From the NCBI RefSeq assembly GCF_001039355.2, contig NW_019775985.1:1-64000 (forward strand): a DNA stretch of 64,000 nt. Direction: 5' to 3'. Shown here piece after piece: positions 21,138-37,598 of this stretch. The notes under the pieces were generated by a model. It was not told the origin of the DNA and made no database searches. It worked only from the letters and a program-made list of their open reading frames with translations. The stretch comes from Lingula anatina. Lineage: Eukaryota > Brachiopoda > Lingulata > Lingulida > Lingulidae. The position numbers and the translations under genes are program-made. The first letter of the stretch is position 1. The number at the start of each line of letters is the position of its first letter.

Positions 21138-21225
21138 TTTTTAGTTATTATTATTTTTATTTATTTATTTATTTATTTATTTTATTTATTTATTTATTTT
21201 TTTTATTTATTTATTTTTTTTTTNT
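21138..21225. repeat. ATTT-rich low-complexity tract
   Basis: (ATTT)n with T runs and one N at 21224, followed by a short unique segment and a G run (about 21280-21291). Frames here are repeat artefacts. Confidence 0.95.
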
Positions 21226-21377
21226 TGCATTTTATAGAGCTTGTCAAGCACAAGACTGGTGGTGGTGTCCCTTTTTTTTGGGGGGGGGGGGTCCATACGA
21301 ATGTGCGTACTCCAGCTGGTGGTACAATATCCGGAGGCGGTATCGCCTCTCTGATCCTCTAGTTTCATTTATCCTAG

Positions 21378-21653
21378 GATGAATACTGGTCTGCACTGAT
21401 TTGCTATAAATATAAACGTGCGTGCGCCGTGGACGGCAAGTGGAGTAAGTGGAGCGCCTGGAGTGGTTGTACCACCAAGTGTGGCCCAGGCCTAAGGCAG
21501 AGGACCAGATCGTGCGATGAACCTAAGCCAACTAATGGTGGCGCATATTGTACTGGGCGCAGCTTTCAAGAGACAGATTGTGTAGGAGACGATTGCCCAA
21601 AGGAAGGTAGTAATACACCAAAGTGATATATACTCTCTCGCACACGTGTGTGT

Positions 21654-21711
<58 letters not shown>

Positions 21712-24700
21712 ATTAACATCATTAAGATCAGTGGTATAATTTTAAATGGGACATCCCCCTTAGGAAAACTTCAGTGGCATACAAATGTTATAATACGTCT
21801 TCCACTTTTCCGGTTAGGTATACTCGTCAGTAAGTTAAGCGACTGGTCCGCTTTCTCAGAGTGTTCAATCTCATGCGGCAGTTATGGTTTAAGGGTGTCC
21901 AAGCGGGAATGCTATGGAGGTGGAATATGTACAGTGAACGGGAAGCCCGTGCAAGAGTTGTTGCATTTTAAACCATGTTATGGCGGATTATGCCCAGGTG
22001 AAAATTTATACTGTTTTCAGAACACAATTAGATATCATTTGCGTATTTTGTTAAACTACAAACGGGAAATTCTGTGTTTTGATTTGATTTGATTGAAGGA
22101 CGAATAGTTACAAATGTGTTCCCTACCGTCAAAAACAGGGAAGCAGAAACGATGTAACAGAATAAAGTGCAAATAGTGAACCTGTTAAGATGTCCAAAGC
22201 AAAAAAAAGGGGCGGGGGAATAGAGTGAGATTCATGTAAAAAGATTTTTAAAAAATGTGTATATTAAAGTGAAAGGAAGATGGGGCCAATGGTCGGCGTG
22301 GACGGCGTGTTCAGCAAAATGCGGCACTGGACGCAAGGGTCGTCTTCGTATATGCAACGCTACCGTCATTGATGAGCTTAGTAGCGAGTGGTGCGTTGGA
22401 GACGAAGTGAAGATGAAGAAATGCAAATTGCCCTGTACGGATACGGGAGGGAAAGTCAGTGATGACGAGGAAAGTATTTTCAGGATTCTTGGAAAGGAAA
22501 AGAAACCGAGAGGTGAGTAATGTCAGATTGTCATATGATAAGCCTATCTACATTGTACCGAGTAGAAAGACAACCCAAAGCCCACATTTCTATGGTTTCG
22601 GTATAACATGCCGACTGCACATAAAAACCGGTACCTTGTGGCCTAGAGAAAAACTTGTTTAGGTTTTTAAAAAGCCATTGTGTACTACTTATTATGCAGT
22701 GACTTTAACTAAAGTCATATTAGCGTTTTGAGCAGTTGGTATAGTAAGTGAATGTTATTTTTCCTTTTATAGATATACGATTTGACATTTCACATATTCA
22801 CATTTCACTACTTCAGTGTTGTTATTCGCTGGATTATAATAGCGGGTTTAAATAATGAGTTGCATTATCTTTATAGTTAAAAGAGACGATGATGGCGATG
22901 GTGACGAGGACAACAATAAAGAAAAAGAAAATGATGGTGGTGGTGACGGAGAGAACAAGAACGAAGATTATTTCTTGAACGAAGGAAAAGAAAAAGAAAA
23001 AGTGAACGCACTTGCTGATGAAGAGGAAAATCCACCAGATAAAACAACCACTACACTGAACACAAAAAGCACAATCAAAGAAGTCCCAACAACAAAGGTA
23101 TAGGTTTTTTTTCTTACAGGGCAACTCCATGGGATTTTCTCGCCAAATTGGATTTTCCCGGGAAATAAGCTATTTTCCGTACTCATGAATTATTTGTCTT
23201 TATTTCTTTGCACTTGGATTAGTTGATTAGTTTAAGATTTGAGATTAGATTAAGATAGTTTAAAATTTGACTTACTTCAAAATGACTGACCTGTCATTAT
23301 AACCAGCAATCATCTTCCTACTATATGTTCGTATGTAAATATCAACATCAGGTACAGTTATGGGGTTAAATGTCGTTTTTAAGGTGTATGTTAGGTTTTA
23401 TTAGAAGCTGTGGATGGCAAAAATAAGCGTTTGGGGAATTTTCAAACGCATGGAGTGTACCTTAAATATTCAGTATGATCATGTACTCCCAGAGAAATAA
23501 TGACAAAGCTTCTGGGAGCTATTTATATGTGTAATATCTATTTTAATCACTTTATCTATTTATTTATTTACTATTTTGGAGGGGGGTTATTTATTCAACA
23601 ATTAGGTGTCCTCGTTATTGCTCATGCAAGTGTGTCACATTGCGAATCCTTTACGAACCATTTTTATTTACATATTTTTAATTTCCGATTTAAATTAGGA
23701 ATCTCCCGTTATAAAGAACATATCGAAGTCAGCAGACATACTAGCTAAAGGCTCCTCCAAATACAAGCCACTGCCTTCAAAAGAGCCACACACAGCATGG
23801 TCAGAATGGACGAAGTGTTCTGCGTCCTGTGACGGTGGCACCCGCACTAGGACAAGATCCTGCCTGAAAAGAAAATTCCCGTGCAAGGGAGAAATACGTG
23901 ATTTCCAGTTCTGTAACACCATGGCGTGCCCAGGTATGCTTACAGGGAATTAACAATCATTTGAAAGGTGATAAGAATCAGTGGTTTAGAACTCACTTAT
24001 TTGGGTTTTGATCCCAAAACAGGAGCAGCAAAAGTTGAAATAAAATGGCAACAGAAACTTTGTAACTTGATCAAATGTGAGTTTTTTTTCTAATTTCAAT
24101 TTTTTTTTCTAAATCCTTCTTTTTTAAGTGACACAACGACAGCCTTATTCCCGATTTCTCAGCTGAACTATATCACGTATAAATTGTCACAGTCTGAAAC
24201 TTTGCTTGTACCTACTGCTTGTATATAAGTTTTAATCTTGAAATACATATATGTGTTCAGTTGAAGGTGATTGGAGCGAATGGCTAGGGTGGAATCCGTG
24301 CAGTGTGACATGCGGTACTGGGCATCGTACGAGATACAGAAAGTGCGACTCTCCACTGCCATTACTAGGAGGTACCTGTGTTGGCGACGACCATCAACGG
24401 AAGAAATGTACCATGCCCGAGTGCAGTAAAGGTGATTTCATATCATTTGATACCGAATTTATATCTGTACTCAACTAATTTGATATAAGCCAGATTGATG
24501 GCGATCAACATATATATGTCTTTCTGAACCCCATTCTCTACTTATCCATGTCTCAATCAGGCACTTAGTTGGTAAAAAAAGGATCTATTAGGGGGTCTTT
24601 GGACTCGTTTCAGCGAAAATAAGAACGCAATCTTCTCTCACTGTGCAAAAATACAACATAATGCCAGGAGTTTGATCTATTCTGTTCTTCTATTCAATCG

Positions 24701-27700
24701 ACTTTCATTTCCCTTCCAGACATTTCCTCGACGTGGACCAAATGGTCCAAGTGGACAGAATGCTCTAAAACGTGCGGACCTAGCAAGAAATCGCGTTCGA
24801 GGAAATGCTCCACAAACTCTGGTGAAAAAAGTCACGTTTGTGTAGAGGCATCCACGCAAACTGTCCCCTGTCACCCGAGACCCTGTCCAGGTATGTAAGA
24901 GCTTCTGTGGCGTTGTTTCTTCTCACTGTATTAAAAACAAAAGTAATGCAAATGTGTATTCATATTTATCCTCAAATATAACTTTATGAGAACGAGATTT
25001 GTTTTTATCGCTCAAACTTAACCAAAGTATCTGATGCAATTTAAAAAAGGCTTTATTTGTCAGAAATATTCGACTTTGCTGTTTTAAAGCTCTTATCAGT
25101 GTGTTCTCATAAAATTTTAGTTATGCATTCAAATGAAACTGTTTTGAGTACTACATATTTCCTCCAAGTACTTAAGGTGCCACTCAAGTAAGTTTTTGTT
25201 GAAATAAGATGTCTGAGATTTTCTTGAGTCAAACATTTTGGACTTCAGTTAAAGGGCAGTGGGCAGCCTGGAGCAGCTGGGCGAAGTGTTCTAGGAAGTG
25301 TGATATCGGAGTTCGTATAAGGGACCGCACTTGTACCGACCCAGCACCCGTCGGGACAGGGAAGAGATGTATTGGGTTAGGCGCCGATCTCTCTCACTGC
25401 TTCAGAAGGCCATGTGGCGGTAGGTACATTTTAATATATCTAATCGGATTTTAATTACTTTATATAGAAAATTTTGTATAGACTGCTGTTTTTCTATGCC
25501 TTTTGAATTTGTCATACAACTTAACCCGTTGTGATGTTTTATCAATATGTTCAATTGTTTTTAGACCCAGTCAATCAAATACAAAAATATATGTAATAAT
25601 AATAATAAATAAAAATAGACAGAACAGTGGGTTTTGCTTTTAAGTTAATACCGTCGTGGTTTATTTTAGACCCTGGTGAATTGGCATTGGTGTTCAAGGG
25701 AGAAGGGTTCCTGCAGTACCCTCCCAACGATATCGTCAGTCATGTCCTTTACAGCTTCATTCGGTTCAATCCCTCGTCCGGAGAGGGCGTCTTGCTTCAC
25801 GGGCATAGTGCCAACTGCACGTCGGACAAGTGTGCGGACAGCTTTGAACTTTCGCTTAAAGACGGCGTCTTGTGTCTGAAGGTTGACATGGTTGGACAAA
25901 AAATGAAGCTGCTTAGCAAAGAAAAATTAAAGGTGAGCGACTGATCAATTTTATAGTTTTAACTTGTATGAAAACTTGCGATTAAACTAGGATTTTAGCG
26001 CGTTGCTCTTGGCCAAAAACGTTTTAAATACTTCTTACAGTAGATAAGAATCAGATCATCTAAAAGATCAGCTAATAGATAAGATTAGCTCATATTGAAA
26101 AAATAATAACTTTTGCGTCTTCTGTGAACTGTTTGTAGACTGGCGTTTGGCACAACGTCTTGATTTCACTGATTGGCAAGCGTGGTATGATGGAGGTGGA
26201 CGACAGGGAACAGATAAGTGCGAAGTTTAATGTTGATCTAGAAATGATAGATTATGATCTTCCCTTAACCCTGGGCGGAGTCGCTCCGGACAGTCAGTCA
26301 AAGACACAAGGTACACACACTCATCATTACCAATAAGGGTTTTAATGCTGATGATCTTGACTGAACGTGTTAAAACTACTTTTTAAATTCACTCAAAGAA
26401 CGGAGTTATTCGTGGATTTAATTTTTGGAAAAGTCAAAAAGTTTAAATTACTTTTTTGTTCTTGTTTATGTCTTTCGTTCTAAATAAATCTTTGTCTTTT
26501 TAGGGTTTGAGGGAAAGATTGCAGATCTCCGAGTGAATTACAAAAAATTTTCACTGTCTAGGGATCGTCATTGGCATGGGTATGGCAACCCGGATAAAAA
26601 AGCCAATGTGAAAAAGACTAAAGCAGGTATGAGTGCAGGTATAAGTGCCATCCCAGGGTTTGTTTCGTGCCTTTCCTTGTAGCATCTCTGTATGCAAACT
26701 CAGATGTTCTAAACTCATTTTTTTTCTTTTCATAAATGACACCGTTATGCAGTTATATATATTTGGATTTACATATCATTTATTGAAAAAAATGTATGTT
26801 GTTTCAGTTAATTCTCAAAATAACAAATCTGTTCATGCAATCGCAGAACATTTTGTCCCCAATTTGTTATTATCATTTTGATGATACTTGTATCTTTTAG
26901 ATGTCGAAGCAGTTTACCCATCGTTTAACGGCAGCTCATACTTGCCACTGTCGTCTGCTCCAAATGGAACCCATTTTCAGTTGTCCCTCGTTATGAAGCC
27001 AGTAAACCTGACCGGGCTGATTGCCTTCGTGCCGGGAATGGTCAGCGGTTCTTATGCCTCTGTGATGATAAGAAAGGGGAAACTTGAGCTCTGTATAAAT
27101 CTCAAAGTGGATCGGACGTGCCGAAAAAGTGGGATAGAGTTAAAGGTAATATTGAGTTATTAATGTTACAATTTCGACCACTAAAAATGTCATTTTTATA
27201 ATTAAATCTCTCGCATATATGTATATGTAAATATGTAATTAACTTATACAATGTATTGTTAATCTTTGGCGAACCTAAGAATATTATATATCCCCAAGAA
27301 ATTAATGTAATTATTCAGTGCCTGCAGTGGCCATTTTACAAACGTGTGTTATTTGTTAATGCGGACCGTTTGTTTCGTTTTTTAGGTGAATTCCTGGTAT
27401 TTTGTAGACATTAACATCGCAGGGAACACCGCGAAATTCCATATAAACGGCAATGAAGCCAACCAGTTGACCGTCCAAGGACAACCATTCACAATCAGAG
27501 GTAAAGTTTACATTGGTGGAGGTAGTAACACAGATTGGACAGTCTTTACCGCTGCTGGTAAAGTGAACTCCGGATTTGTTGGAATCATCGAACAGATCAT
27601 CCTAAATGGCAGGGTTTATTCGATGAAGAGGCGGTTGTTACGTGGACGGTACGGTCACTTCAATGGCGTAGGGGCTAGCGTCGCAGGTAAGGAATGACTG

Positions 27701-30700
27701 TAGATCTCTATAACTGCGATTAGATCCTATATTGTTCCCAGCAAAAAATAGAACGCTTTTTAGCGTTACCATAACGTAACCATAACGTTTTTGGTTATAT
27801 AACGGTGTATATATATCACGGTAACGTTATAATAACGTTCTTGGGTTTGTACCGGTGTATTCATGTATCACAAATACCATGAACAGGCCTACCAGACTAC
27901 CAGACTCGGCACCTAAGGATCCTGAATTAACCGGTATATCGGGCCACACTACCCGTTTTCAAGGTGTGTGTCAGATCGCATTTCGGAGTATCAGCCAGAA
28001 CACCGACAGGATGAGCCCTGGCATGCTCGGCTGTCACCTTGATTGGATAGTAAACGATTGTCGTAATTCGCTATGATTTTAAAACCGGGTGCATAAATTT
28101 GAAAGCCACCTAGATGAACCTTAGACTGCCACATTACTCTAATACAATGCAAAAAACGCCCTATCAAAAGTGGTTAAAACATTCAAACCGAATGTCGTTA
28201 AGTCCCCATATATCCCCATAGAGACAATAAAATAGAGTACTCTAAAGTAAGAGTACAGTTTATGGTTGTTCAGCTGAGCGTGGATGAGCCTGCAGTCGTG
28301 CTACAAAATTTGTTCTGGGGTATGATACTCCGAAATGCGATCTGACACACACCTTGAAAACGGGTAGCGTGGTCCGATATACCGGTTAATTCAGGATCCT
28401 TAGGTGCCGAGTCTGGTAGTTGGGTAGGCCTGATGAATTCCTTTCCTATTTACTGTATGACCAGTACATTATAATGAGCTGTTTGAGAATGAGGAGACAG
28501 TGATAGACCTGCGATGCGACTACACAGAGATGGTGTTAAAAGCCAAGAAGAACGAACATGTGCACGTGGAGTGGTTGAGAGGCAACCAAAAATTGGTACT
28601 GAATGACCATATGACTCTCCTGGAGGTAACGTAAAGAAATTCCGAAGCACTTTAATTATATCGATAAAACTATTTCGCACACTAAATTTCAAAAAAGATT
28701 TTTGTTTGTTGTAGCTAATTCACCATGATTGTTATTCATGTCTTTTGTCGCTTTGTTGAATCACAATTTTGTCCTTTTAGGAGCCGGGTTTTGGTAATGT
28801 GAGTGTTCTCCGGCTCCGCCCGAGTCACACGGATGCCAACACGGGGATCTACGCATGCTTGGTCACCTTCAGGAACACTGCCACGATTTTACGGTCATTC
28901 GGAGTCACGTATCACCCCTACGAAATGGGTAGGTGAAGGCAGGATTCCTTAAATATTTATAAAAGTTAATAACATTTTGGTTTGTGTAATGGGTCCTTTA
29001 AATGTTTAGAGTAAATATAATAAAAACTAAAATATTTTCCTTGTACAAAATCTTTAAATATGACGAAAAAAAGGTAAAATTGAAAATCATCTATATAATG
29101 AGTTGATAAAAGTAAAAAAAATTATTTGTTCTTTATAATAGATACATTTCATTAGTGAAAAGAAAATTATAATGATAATTGATAGTTAAATTTATTAATT
29201 TATTAATTTATTTTTATGATTATTTGTCTTCTCTCGTTGTCAGTGATGTCTTTCTCCGCGGAGTTGCCCCAGATTTCTGTAATAGTGGTTAGTGTATTGT
29301 TAGCAGTCCTTGCTTTGGTGCTGTTCATGCTGCAACGACTAGGATACATGAGGCAAATGTATGTTTGTATTAGCATGTATTAATTATTTAAAGACTAGTC
29401 TTTTTTTTACGTTTACTGATACATTTATATCATAATTAGCGTAAAACATAGTGTATAACATCGTGCATTTTTTACGGGTATGGAGTAGAGCGTACCGCCG
29501 GAGAAATGAATTCCAAGTTTATATATTTTTTGTCATTTCATTTTATTTCAGCACCCGGAAATTCAACTTTTATGGCAAACTTGCAGAAAGAGCAAACAAG
29601 AGAAAGAAATCAGACGCTAAATATGAAAGGTAGTGTTTCATGTCAAAACAGTGATCGCTAACCCTAACTAGAAATAATTCTAATGATTTTTAAATATTAT
29701 TATGTACTTTCTAGAGAAAACTTTAATGGAAAATGACTATATATTTTTGTTACTCAGGTTAGACGGACCGAAAGCAGAAGAAGAGGAGACATTAGATCAA
29801 AAGGCGAAATCATCTAAGGCAAGTTTAGTTTGTCAGTGCAGCCCGGTCTCCTTTTGTAATTTTAACACACATTGAGATATTGTAGCAACATTCATTTTTA
29901 CACATCTCAGATAAAGTCCAATTTCAGTCTGTACAACGGCTGTGGGTCCAACCATAGATGTTGTGCTGTTATGTTTTCATTTTCCCAGACGTCATAACTG
30001 AAATCATTATTTTTGCTTTCTATCCATTGACAACATTTTGAAATTATCCGTTTCACAATCTGCAGACTTCAGTTAAGAGCAGATCAAAGCAAAGTGTGAC
30101 TGGGTCAGTCCCTGGATCTAAGAAAAGTGTGAAGATCAATTTGACGGGCCCCTCAAGCGATAGCCTTGGTGCGTCCAAGGAATCTCTGATGTCAAAAGGT
30201 TCCAAGAAATCCATAAAAGGTGATTCTAGGAGCAGCATAAAACAGATGTCTTCTCACCGGTCTCTGGCGTCTGTTCATCAGCGCTCTGGTGCCAGTCTGA
30301 GCTCGAGAAGCAGAGCTAGTGGTACGTACGGGCCTTTAGCTGAATTTGAACATGTTGCTTTGTTTTAGAATGGTATTTCAGATTTACGATAATTATAATT
30401 TAAAACTTTAAAGTGGGTAGAGACATGTTCTAATAATACCATGGAATCGAATGTACAATGGAGCCTTTATGGTATATAAATATTTCGATTCAGTTGAATC
30501 TACCGTGAAGAAAGAAGATGAGATTTCAGAACTCTGTGACCCTGGTAGGTAGTTGTTTTTCCAGTAAGTTTTAGACACAACAAAGGTATCCGGTGAATGT
30601 TATCATCTTACATATGTGAGAATGAAACGGAATTTATTAATTACTCTTATCAGGATTCCATTTTACCACATTTTATGACTGATTTAGACTGTATATACTT

Positions 30701-31208
30701 ATTATAATAATTATTATTAGTCCTAGGATCAGCATCATCAGTTGCATCAAAGTTACGCGAAGAAGCCGAGAGAGAGTTTTCAGAGCACCTCTTGAAGAGC
30801 CAAACTAACTCGGTCGTGAGCCTAAAAGATAGTGTAGCTACTATCGGTAGCATGACTCAGAAGGGTAGCACTATTAGTGTTCCTAGTGTCGCAAGTGTGG
30901 CATCCAAGAAAACGTCGGGCGATTTGTCAGTAGAAAAGCACAGCAGGTAAAGTCCCGTTTCCTACTGTTTACCACCGATTTTTTCTTCAAATAATTGAAA
31001 AGAGGGAAAATGATCATTCATTATGAACTGACAATTCAAGTGCCCGTAATGTACGTAATCCAGTTTCTTTTTTTTGGTTGAACTTTAATGGTAATGTTAA
31101 GATGACATCCTTTTGATAAGAATTACGTTGAAATACAAAGCTGTTTTTGCTAATTTATATTTCAGCCATTCGGTGAGGTCTACACCTTCAAAAGCCAAAG
31201 AAAGTTAG
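21378..31208 (+). CDS. TSP1 x7 - LamG x2 - Ig - transmembrane receptor-like protein (5' end not found)
   Basis: 22 exons giving 1285 aa plus stop, all phases consistent: 21378-21606, 21818-21997, 22270-22512, 22877-23097, 23699-23933, 24261-24431, 24720-24890, 25249-25419, 25670-25932, 26139-26310, 26504-26626, 26901-27145, 27386-27686, 28465-28625, 28781-28928, 29244-29358, 29552-29629, 29758-29818, 30066-30321, 30494-30544, 30727-30946, 31166-31208. Thrombospondin type 1 repeats (WSxW, CSxxCG): three at residues ~18-200, then four at ~315-540 after an Asp/Glu/Lys-rich exon (218-291). Laminin-G-like domains at ~541-726 and ~727-908. One Ig domain (~910-1010; Cys, Trp, D-x-x-T-G-x-Y-x-C). TM ~1021-1041. 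Cytoplasmic tail ~240 aa, rich in Ser/Lys/Arg. Signal peptide exon(s) not identified. TSP1 and LamG modules bind matrix and glycosaminoglycans, so an adhesion or guidance role is inferred. AATAAA at 31564. Confidence 0.88.
21640..21712. repeat. (GT)n/(GA)n microsatellite in intron
   Basis: Alternating TG repeats followed by a long GA tract in the first visible intron of the TSP1/LamG gene. Reverse-strand frames across it are repeat artefacts. Confidence 0.95.
27750..27841. repeat. Small palindromic MITE-like element, 92 bp
   Basis: Left end AGAACGCTTTTTAGCGTTACC is mirrored by right end GGTAACGTTATAATAACGTTCT, and the interior repeats ATAACGT-type words. It lies in an intron of the TSP1/LamG gene, ~40 bp before another inverted-repeat element. 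No target duplication is evident. Confidence 0.6.
27884..28432. mobile_element. 549-bp non-autonomous DNA transposon with ~110-bp inverted repeats
   Basis: Begins CAGGCCTACC and ends GGTAGGCCTG. Inverted arms of ~110 bp (through GGATCCTGAATTAACC and TTTTCAAGGTGTGTGTC) flank a ~330-bp centre. ATGAA lies on both sides (27879-27883 and 28433-28437), a 5-bp target duplication. It has no coding capacity. It sits in the intron between the second LamG exon and the Ig exon; its right end is only ~30 bp from the Ig exon acceptor. CAGG-type termini suggest hAT-like. Confidence 0.88.
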
Positions 31209-32528
31209 GCTAGCCGAAAACGAAAAGCACATTAAAATGAAAAAAGAAAAATACAAAGAATCGCCAGTGAGAAGCGTTGTTTACAGTTGTATACGTAAAC
31301 AATAACAGCTATAGTTAAAACGTAATGGTGTATATTTTAAAGAATGCCTTTTCAAACAAATGATACCGATTTGTAAGATAGTAAGACATAACCAAGATAA
31401 AAAAGGATGATTCGCTCCATTTCTTCTTCGACATGTGTGTGGAATGATTATATGGTATATGATCAGCAATCATTAGACTTATCGATGTTTACACCAGATT
31501 AAATATTAGATGAAGGTCTTTGTTAACATTCTCGAACGTTCCATTTTTAAATTTATTGTAGTGAATAAAACATAATAAAAGACGACGTGTGTTTCCAAAC
31601 TTTATTGTGATAAATAAGTCACACCTGTACAAATATCATCACTCGGTGACATGGAATAATAAAATTGAGCAAACACCCGGTCACTTGAGTTACAGATGAG
31701 ATTTGGCGAGCTTTTTTACAACAATGAGATCTTACGAAATGTAGGGAATTTTCGTGCTGCCCTCTAAAATAACTGCTGTAAAAGTGGAGCACTTAGTTTT
31801 TTTCTAGTTTTGATTGTCAGATTAGTTTTCCTATGCTTTGCTTGAGAGATATGTGAATGTTAACAACAAAAGCTGTAGCGTATAATGTACAACACATATG
31901 GAATGTAGCAGTAATTAATAGAATAAACGATGTAAGCAAAATAGAATACTGAAACAGTACTACTACAAGCAAGATCACAATAATTTTGATATTGATAAAG
32001 ATAATTTTGTTGAGCAAAGTCTTTGTGAGATTGTGTGTACTGATGGGTGGCTTACAATTTTAAAATTATATTCAGCAGATTAACCACTGGACGGAAATTT
32101 GGCATTTTTGGCCTTGTTCATTAAAATATATACAAGATCTGTTATTTACACCCCTTCCATAAAACAGCACGTACTTGTCCAGAGAACACTTCACTCAAAA
32201 TGTTGGAATTTCACTGATGCTAATATTATGCAAACAAAGATACTTGTTTCGTTTTTCAAACTAAATCAAAACTATCACTACAAGTCTTGGTGCCTAAACA
32301 TTGGTGCCAAAATCACTGGTCAAAATTTGGATTAGAGTGTTTCTCACAAGTTTTCGGCTTATTTCTTGCTTCAGTTCATATTGCAACGCAACTGTTTCTC
32401 GTAATATTGCGTTTTAAGCAGATTAAGTCACTTTAAATATATTCCTATAATACTGAATTGAGTTGCTGTCCGAAATTCTATAAGAGTTGTCCTTGGAAAA
32501 TGTTTAATATGTTGTCCTAAGTCCAGTT
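31209..32528. other. 3' UTR of the TSP1/LamG gene and intergenic
   Basis: The first ~370 bp are probably the 3' UTR ending near AATAAA (31564). The remainder, up to the stop of the convergent tektin gene at 32529, is AT-rich with no gene visible. The two genes are in tail-to-tail orientation. Confidence 0.5.
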
Positions 32529-35834
<3,306 letters not shown>

Positions 35835-37598
35835 CTGAAAGATAATATAAACAACTAATATACAAGACTGCTGCAAGTATAAGATTTACATTTAATATCC
35901 GGATTTAGTCACTCTCTCGTTGTTTTAAGATACCCGAAGCAAGTCAAGGCGTTCTTCTACGTCAAGTGTCAGGTACCGTACGTCAACGAACATGACAGAG
36001 ACTAGTCATCTTTCGTTTTACACGGGGTATTTCTTACCTCAAACAAACTATTGTGATGACGTTAACACTTATAACAACAACATGATAGCCTACAAGTACC
36101 AAGTTCTAGCAAACTCGGCAAAAACAGTAGGAATTTTGGATTTGTTCGGATAAATCAAGAAGTACATTTACCTTAATTCATTAGTGATTACTATGATAAA
36201 TCAACAGACTATCGAAAAAAAAATCCCATTAATAAAGTACACATTTCTTTAGATTTTGTGAATATAAAGGCACTGTCTTGTGTATGTTTCCCTGTTATCT
36301 ATAGTATAGGTCTACATGAGCTACCGGTTTCCAGTAGCTAACGCTGTGGTTTATAATTCTTATAATGATCATACAGTACATACACCTTATATTCATAACT
36401 CACCTATTAGCTGCTAATATTCCTATCGTTCGGGGTAGACTCTACTATGAACTAATGCTAATTACTGTTGTTTCACGAATAGTTAAAAGAGTAGCCGAAT
36501 GTTTATAACAAACAGCACCGTGACAACAGGAGACAGGGGAGACAGGTTAATCAATACCAACTAAGCAACAAACCCATTCCATAAATCAATAAAGTAAACG
36601 TCACCGCTCTTGTCGGTCAATCGTTACGGTACGTAAAAATCCATAAGCACATGGACCCGTTTTAATTTCGACACAATTCCTAAATTCTGGGAATTTGCCT
36701 CGTTGCTATGGACGCCCTTTTCAATAACTAGCCATACCCCTTATAAAACGGATTGGAATCAACCGTCGTAAATTTAATCCAAGTACCTGTCAGATATCAC
36801 AGTATATCCAAGCGACTAACTCGATTTAATATTGATTTTACAATCCATGTGTAAATACAATGATTCAGCTGAAGGAATGAACGAGAAAACCATACGTATC
36901 TTGGGGCTACAATCAGCCTAAAGTTAAACATAAGTCAACTATTACTGTTAACTTAAGGTGGAAGGTCATATACATTTAGTGCTCTGAGTCAACTTAGTGA
37001 AGTTTAAGATAAATAACACATTTTCTCCTCATACGGTTTATTCAGTTCAAGTTATCAAAGATTACTTAAAATAAACTAATTATTTGGTAAGCTGTTAAAC
37101 TGAGTGGCTCCTGTTCACATTACATATTACAAACTTATTGAAGACCAAATAGGTAATGAAAGTTTGAAAGTTTCTCTGAGTCAGATATAATTTGTTAAAA
37201 AAAGAAAAAAATCACGACATATAAAACTGAACTTTGAAAAACGAAAACTAAATGATAATAACGTAAACTAATTATTGAAATGGAATTGATAATCAACTTT
37301 ACCTCTGACAAAGATTTGCTAGTCAAATCAAGCAATCTTTTCAACAACCTCTACATGATTCTACATGTTAAAAATAAATTATTTTCTTTTAGTCTTATAC
37401 AGCCGTTAATTACTTTAAGCTTCGAAAGAGAAATATTTTTTGCATTTTTTCCTTTCTTTCTATATACAACGGACCTTACAAAGCCTACTCTTTGCGGTAG
37501 CCTGTTGTTTTGCAGCACGCTCAAACTTTTCCTTCCCGAAATGCTTTGCAACAAAACAATTTTACTCTTTCGACGCGGGAGGTCAGTAAAAGGACAGA
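35835..37598. other. Divergent promoter region between tektin and NUBP1
   Basis: Holds the upstream parts of two genes facing away from each other. No open frame with a recognisable product. The ~150 bp before 37599 contain a more GC-rich segment (ACGCGGGAGG) fitting a TATA-less housekeeping promoter for NUBP1. A non-coding tektin 5' exon should lie here but could not be fixed. Confidence 0.45.
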
